Positions 58,071 to 64,000 of a stretch of 64,000 bases of DNA are shown here, piece after piece. Numbering within the stretch: position 1 is the first letter of the stretch; each line of letters opens with the position of its first letter. The notes beneath the pieces were generated by a model, which searched no databases, had not been told where the DNA came from, and saw nothing but the letters and a program-made list of their open reading frames with translations. A program made the translations under genes and the position numbers. Source of the DNA: Solea solea (taxonomy: Eukaryota; Chordata; Actinopteri; Pleuronectiformes; Soleidae); assembly GCF_958295425.1 (NCBI RefSeq), contig NC_081149.1, positions 16,250,090 to 16,314,089 on the forward strand, in the 5' to 3' direction.

Positions 58071-58619
58071 AAAGCACAGTATTTCTTCCTGTACTGTGCA
58101 TACACATGTTTTTTCTTTAAAAGTTGCACGTGTTTAACAGAGTCACACCAACGTCACTGATATGACTTCTATAAGTCTGTAACTAATGTTACTTTGCCTC
58201 TACTGCCTCTCTGTGTGCTTATAAACATACATATGTTGAGTGATAAGTCGAGTTTATCCATAAACAAACCTCACATCACATGTGATGAACTGGATCGTCC
58301 TCCACTCTGGCTCCTGAACTTCACGTATTCGACGAAACTCGCGCCGTCATTCAGCGTCGTTGTGACACTTCAGGACCAAGGACAGAGACGCGACATTCCT
58401 CTTTAAACGGCGTCCTCGAAACCCCTTTAGCACCACGGACAGCGCCCGAGATGCTCTCATACACCGTTGAACGCCATCAACACGTTGGACAGCGCCGCGG
58501 AGCTGTCTAGCGGCCAACTGTGGTGTGACAAGACACGTGCAAGCTAAACTTTTCTGTGTGCTCAATAAAGCCACGTTTGATTCATTCAGATTTCAGCAAT
58601 GGAGAAATAGTTGCAGCCA
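58071..58619. other. CpG-containing non-coding segment with plus-strand AATAAA
   Basis: 58280-58560 is CpG-rich for the window and ends in TGTGTGCTCAATAAAGCC (58556-58573), a good plus-strand poly(A) signal context. It may be the end of an unrecognised plus-strand transcript or an LTR-like fragment. The minus-strand frame 58347-58574 has no known similarity. Unresolved. Confidence 0.3.
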
Positions 58620-59155
58620 CGTATATTTGAATGTAACGCATGAGGGTTGCAAGGGTTGCTGGTGCCAATCCCAGGTGACATAGGTCACAATGCGTGGTAC
58701 ATCCTGGACAGGTCCACACATAGAGACACTGTGTCTATGAGATTTCGAGTGTTCAATGAATCCAATCCAACTTTATTTATAAAGCACTTCAAAGACAACA
58801 CAGTTGGCCAAAGAAAGAACAGATAAAAAATGGTAAAAATATAATATATATATATAATAAATAAATAAATAAGTTTTAAGAGAGGACTTAAAAACAGGGA
58901 GTGAGTCGGCCTGTCTGCAAAGGCAACTCATTCCACAGTTTTGGAGCAGCAAGTGAAAATGTGCGGTCACCTCTGAGCTTCCTCTTTGTCTTAATTAACC
59001 TCTGCATGTTTTTGAACATGTGGGAGGAACGTGTACTACCCAGAGAGAACCCATGCACACACAGAGAGAACATGCAAACTCCACACAGAAAGGACAGAAA
59101 GGACCAGGCCAGGACACAAAATATAGCAACCTTCTTGCAGTGAGGCAACAGGGTG
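58620..59155 (-). mobile_element. SINE in minus orientation, split by an inserted LINE fragment
   Basis: On the minus strand, the SINE middle runs from about 59155 to 58995: GTGTGGAGTTTGCATGTTCTC, then CATGCAGAGGTTAATTAAG. The tail resumes at 58730-58625 (GACCTGTCCAGGATGTACC, GACCTATGTCACCTGGG, ATTGGCACCAGCAACCC). Between them is a LINE 3' end (58760-58995). The order shows that the LINE piece was inserted into an older SINE. The tRNA-like head is degenerate. Confidence 0.7.
58760..58995 (-). mobile_element. LINE 3' end fragment (C-terminus of reverse-transcriptase protein, frameshifted)
   Basis: On the minus strand it encodes KTKRKLRGDRTFSLAAPKLW, then NELPLQTGRL; after a frameshift the next frame gives SLPVFKSSLKTYLF. 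The GDRTFSLAAPKLWN...FKSSLKTYLF signature is the standard C-terminal end of fish LINE ORF2 proteins. It ends in AAATAAAGTTGGATTGGATT, a LINE-type 3' tail. The copy is dead: 5'-truncated by several kilobases and frameshifted. Confidence 0.8.
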
Positions 59156-59169
59156 TAACTATATTCAAA

Positions 59170-59580
59170 GAAAAATAGTTTGGCTTAGAGTAAGCATTTG
59201 ATGTGCACGTAGGCGAGGGCCTAGCTCTATGGAGGCTACCATCTTGGACAACCATGTTTCTTCCACAGCCTGAATGGACTAATCAGCCAGAGAGTGGGTT
59301 TCACACTTTCAAGCAGTTTCTGGTATACAAAAGCCACCATAGTTCTCTGATGTGTTTGGGAAGGTGTGTAGTTTTTGTTTAAGTTTATTACATTTGTGTA
59401 TACTGGGGATGCATTCATCTCAGGGGGAGAAACAATGCTTTGTGCCTCACTTCTTGCGTTCTCTTTGAAATGATTTGAACCCACATTAAAAGGAGACCAG
59501 TGGGGATAAGATGATATGACAAGCAGACTGGCAACAGAGCACCTTGGCATAGGTGAATTCACACACATCAGTTACTGAAG
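59170..59580. repeat. Possible dispersed repeat downstream of fam20c
   Basis: GGAGGCTACCATCTTGGACA, CATGTTTCTTCCACAGCC, AAAAGCCACCATAGTTCTCTG, GGGATGCATTCATCTCAGGG and TTGAACCCACATTAAAAGGA resemble a recurrent percomorph repeat as I remember it. Only one copy is present here, so this rests on recall. It has no coding capacity. Confidence 0.3.
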
Positions 59581-59969
59581 TAAACATCAAGAAATAGAAA
59601 TGTTTAAAAGCTACAATAACAAATTCATGTGGGAGTGAGTACCGTATGTTATCACACGTTGAAGCTAAAGCCTTTTGAGATTCACTGGATTAAGTATCAA
59701 ATATACAGTAAATCTACGGTTTGACTGTTGAGTTCAAAGTGGGCTTTGTTTTCTTGTTTGTGTGTGTGTCTGTGATGCTGTCAGGTTCTTCAGGCAAACA
59801 CGAAGGTTATGGTGGAGTTGCGAGTTCTCACATTTGTTTTTCTGAGCCTGCCGAGCTTGGCAGATGTTCAGTGTTTTAAATCTTTTATTTAGTTCAATGT
59901 ATTGTGAGTCCTCTCCCCTCAGACTGAAATGTTTACACCCACCTGTGCATAAAATGAAGAAAAGAGAGT

Positions 59970-61520
59970 GTTTTTGTCCTCACTTTTTGGTTTTTATTGC
60001 ACACTTTACTCATTTAGTAAACAGATCTTCACAGTAACAATGCAATAGCAGAAAACAGAAGCAGATCACTGTGCGGTGCAGGTTGTTCAGTCTTCAGAGA
60101 TTCTATAGGTACGTACACTGTGAACATGAAAACAGTACCCCGGGTTATTTTTAAGGTGGGATGAGGCATTTCAACCTCTTCGTCATCAACAGGCAGACTT
60201 GAGTCCAGTTCACAGGCACTGTTTTGTAGCTCAAAGAATCCTGTTCATCCGACCAACTCAAAAACATTCAAGTACTACGTTTCTGTCATTGCACATGTAC
60301 TGGGTTAGCCAATACACAGGATCCTCGGAAGAAAGTGAAAATTGCACTGGCACCACTTCAACAACTTAAGACGTGATGTTTTTTTTTTTATTCCTTACAT
60401 CTGAAATAATAATAATAAAAAATACCCAATTTAAATAATACCCAAATATTTAATATATCCTCTATATTCTCCTACAAAGCAACATGAAGCAAAACCGTAG
60501 CCAAGAATGTACTAAGTCACTTTCACTCATTGTAGCGATAAATAGTCATTTGAATATGAAATCTCATAAAATTAAACAACACACAAACTGGTAACATTTT
60601 GCATTGCATATCATATTAGACAATACACATGTTTCAGGTCTGCAGGGAAGAATGGTGGTGCATTTAAATAAACCAACATACCATTTAACAAACTAACCAG
60701 CAGTGTGAGCTTCATTCTTGACAGCGAGAGTCTTTTTTTTTGGTTCATAAAATAATGTTTTGTACTGTTATACTGGGTTGTAGTTGGGTTAAGAAAACAA
60801 AAAGCGATGTAAAAGATGAACGAGGCAAAAAGTTAAAATTACAGTGAGAAATACGCTTGAACTCGGATTTATTCTGTGTACGCAGTAACATTTAAACTCG
60901 TGTTTGTGTCAAGAAAGATAAACATGAAACCCGTCTTTGTCTGTACCAGGCGTGACTTCACTTCTCCGGCTGATAAATTTGACTGCAGGAGGGGAACGCC
61001 ATGTTTTACAAAACAAACAATAATAGCTCCAAACCTCTACGTAGTCCCGTGTATACATCGTGATAAAACATAAAGCTTATTGTCTGGTCATAAGATGCCC
61101 AGTCAGTGTTTGCTCTCATTTGGTTATGCAATAACATAATAAAACACACGTAACAAGCTGATACTCCCATATTAAAATATATAAAACAAACAGGACAGAG
61201 TCAGAACACAGCAGTGGTTCCTTTATGTCTTACACAACATCTGGTAAAACAAAAATACATCTGCAGCTGACAAATACAAAGTCTCCTTTCCATGTGAGTG
61301 CAGCCGTTCACTGTATCTGTGGACAGTTTCTTCTATAAACACCACAATTATACAGCAGTTTCCAATAGAGGCAATTTTGGCAAGTCTCGGAATTCACTGA
61401 ATTCAGCTTGGTAGCAGAAGTGGGATGTTTGGTCCGATCCCATTGGCCAGACAGCCACAGACGTGGCCCATCGTCCATGAGTCACTGGTGGTCCCCATCA
61501 CCCGTAAAGCAATGCCCTCA
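59970..61520 (-). other. fam20c: fam20c 3' untranslated region
   Basis: From the stop codon (61521-61523) leftwards the sequence is unique, AT-rich and repeat-free. It ends with AATAAA on the minus strand (59998-59993), followed by a G/T-rich stretch. The length of about 1.5 kb is typical. It includes AT-rich words (AATAATAATAAAAAATACCC on plus, 60407-60426). Confidence 0.65.
59993..59998 (-). promoter_or_regulatory. fam20c polyadenylation signal (AATAAA)
   Basis: Plus-strand TTTATT reads AATAAA on the minus strand, at the end of the repeat-free 3' UTR and before a region of transposon debris. Confidence 0.6.
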
Positions 61521-61779
61521 CTACCTATGACCTCGGCTCCTGTGGGTGGACGTGTCCCCAAATATATCCTCCTCCACAACATTAACGGAGCCTTCTTTCT
61601 CCACACAGCCTGCGAGCACCTGCAGCACCAGCCGGAGCCTGCGGTCCATGGCCTGCAGATGTGGCTGGATAAGAACGGGAGACAGGCGGTCACGCAGGAG
61701 GGACTCTTCCATCAGGGAGCTCAGCTGGTACTCCTCTTTGGCCAGCAGCTGGAGACGCAGGTATGTGGACTTCCTCACC
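61521..61779 (-). CDS. fam20c: fam20c last coding exon (kinase C-terminus)
   Basis: The acceptor TTAACCTTTCAG ends at 61780. With AG from the previous exon the exon encodes [21 protein letters not shown], then [35 protein letters not shown], a GCVEKEG cysteine motif and a basic tail (HRSRGHR), stopping at TAG (61523-61521). [19 protein letters not shown] and PVLxQPHLxAxDRRLRxVL are hallmarks of FAM20C; FAM20A and FAM20B differ more. The tail cysteine matches the conserved C-terminal Cys that forms a disulfide in the family. FAM20C is the Golgi casein kinase that phosphorylates Ser-x-Glu sites in secreted proteins. Teleosts often keep two copies (fam20ca, fam20cb); I cannot say which this is. 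The overlapping plus-strand frame (61425-61874) is a shadow. Confidence 0.93.
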
Positions 61780-63801
<2,022 letters not shown>

Positions 63802-63883
63802 CCTCTTCCGTTGTCAAGGTGAATGATGAAAGTGTCGTTTCCAAACTTCTCAAAAGTTTCATAATGATGACGATCCATATTGC
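63802..63883 (-). CDS. fam20c: fam20c exon with the catalytic and metal-binding aspartates
   Basis: This 82-base exon, acceptor CTCCCTGTGCAG and donor GTAAAG (minus strand), encodes (G)[14 protein letters not shown], then [12 protein letters not shown](G). The GNMDRHH Asp is the catalytic residue of FAM20-type kinases (D458 in human FAM20C) and the LDNGRG Asp is the metal-binding residue (D478). Both are intact, so this copy should be an active kinase rather than a FAM20A-like pseudokinase. The phase continues into the 60-base exon. The upstream exons (signal anchor, N-lobe) lie to the right of the window, so the gene is partial here. Confidence 0.95.
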
Positions 63884-64000
63884 CTGCACAGGGAGAGAGG
63901 GTAGTTATAAACAGTAGTGACAAGTTTGCAATATCACGATGACAAAAGGTGTCTCAAAACCTCTGCGTGGCTATGATGGTAATTGCCAGTTGTGTTTGGA
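63884..64000 (-). other. Start of the next fam20c intron (continues beyond the window)
   Basis: Sequence upstream of the acceptor; it includes the pyrimidine-rich stretch before the AG. No exon is visible. Confidence 0.7.

Noticed and set aside
61403..61693. Minus-strand 96-residue frame overlapping the fam20c exon
   Set aside because: Another frame of the same exon plus 3' UTR, with no conserved motif. The true frame stops at 61521.

Overview
The window looks like teleost fish nuclear DNA, probably from a percomorph (spiny-rayed) fish. It carries vertebrate genes with introns, many (CA)n, (GA)n and (GATA)n microsatellites, fish-type tRNA-derived SINE fragments and a LINE 3' end. There are no bacterial-style operons. 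Coding content is low. Two genes can be supported with exon-level evidence, and both lie on the minus strand.

Gene 1 is rai1 (retinoic acid induced 1). One giant coding exon (13812 down to 7315) holds almost the whole protein. I also located three small downstream exons (7077-6984, 5733-5684 and 3714-3706). Their splice sites and phases fit exactly, and together they complete the zinc-coordinating C-terminal extended PHD (ePHD) domain. The spliced protein is about 2216 residues. The 3' UTR runs to about 2240, where a minus-strand ATTAAA lies. A fish-specific-looking KPGPKPG tandem repeat of about 130 residues sits in the middle of the protein.

Gene 2 is the 3' end of a fam20c-type gene (secretory-pathway Ser/Thr kinase). 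Its last three coding exons are 63883-63802, 63223-63164 and 61779-61521, followed by a 3' UTR ending near 59,975. The catalytic GNMDRHH and metal-binding HLDNGRGFGK motifs are intact across the exon junctions. The rest of the gene lies to the right of the window.

The rest, region by region: 1-1500 is non-coding and may be the 3' UTR of a convergent plus-strand neighbour. In mammals SREBF1 lies tail-to-tail with RAI1, but I cannot confirm it here. A long inverted-repeat MITE occupies 1498-1875. From 13.8 to about 57 kb is most simply the 5' intron or introns and promoter region of rai1 plus intergenic DNA. It is full of microsatellites and two recurring CA-flanked repeat families with telomere-like cores, and it holds some AT-rich, unique-looking stretches that could be conserved regulatory elements. 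A CpG-richer segment (about 54.5-56.3 kb) is the best candidate for the rai1 promoter. Between it and fam20c lie candidate CTCF motifs and a SINE broken by a LINE fragment.

The two genes share a strand (fam20c then rai1) but have no known joint function: one is a nuclear chromatin reader, the other a Golgi kinase. I found no new multi-gene system. The more interesting signals are the rai1 repeat expansion, the repeat families, perfect RFX X-boxes and the nested transposon.
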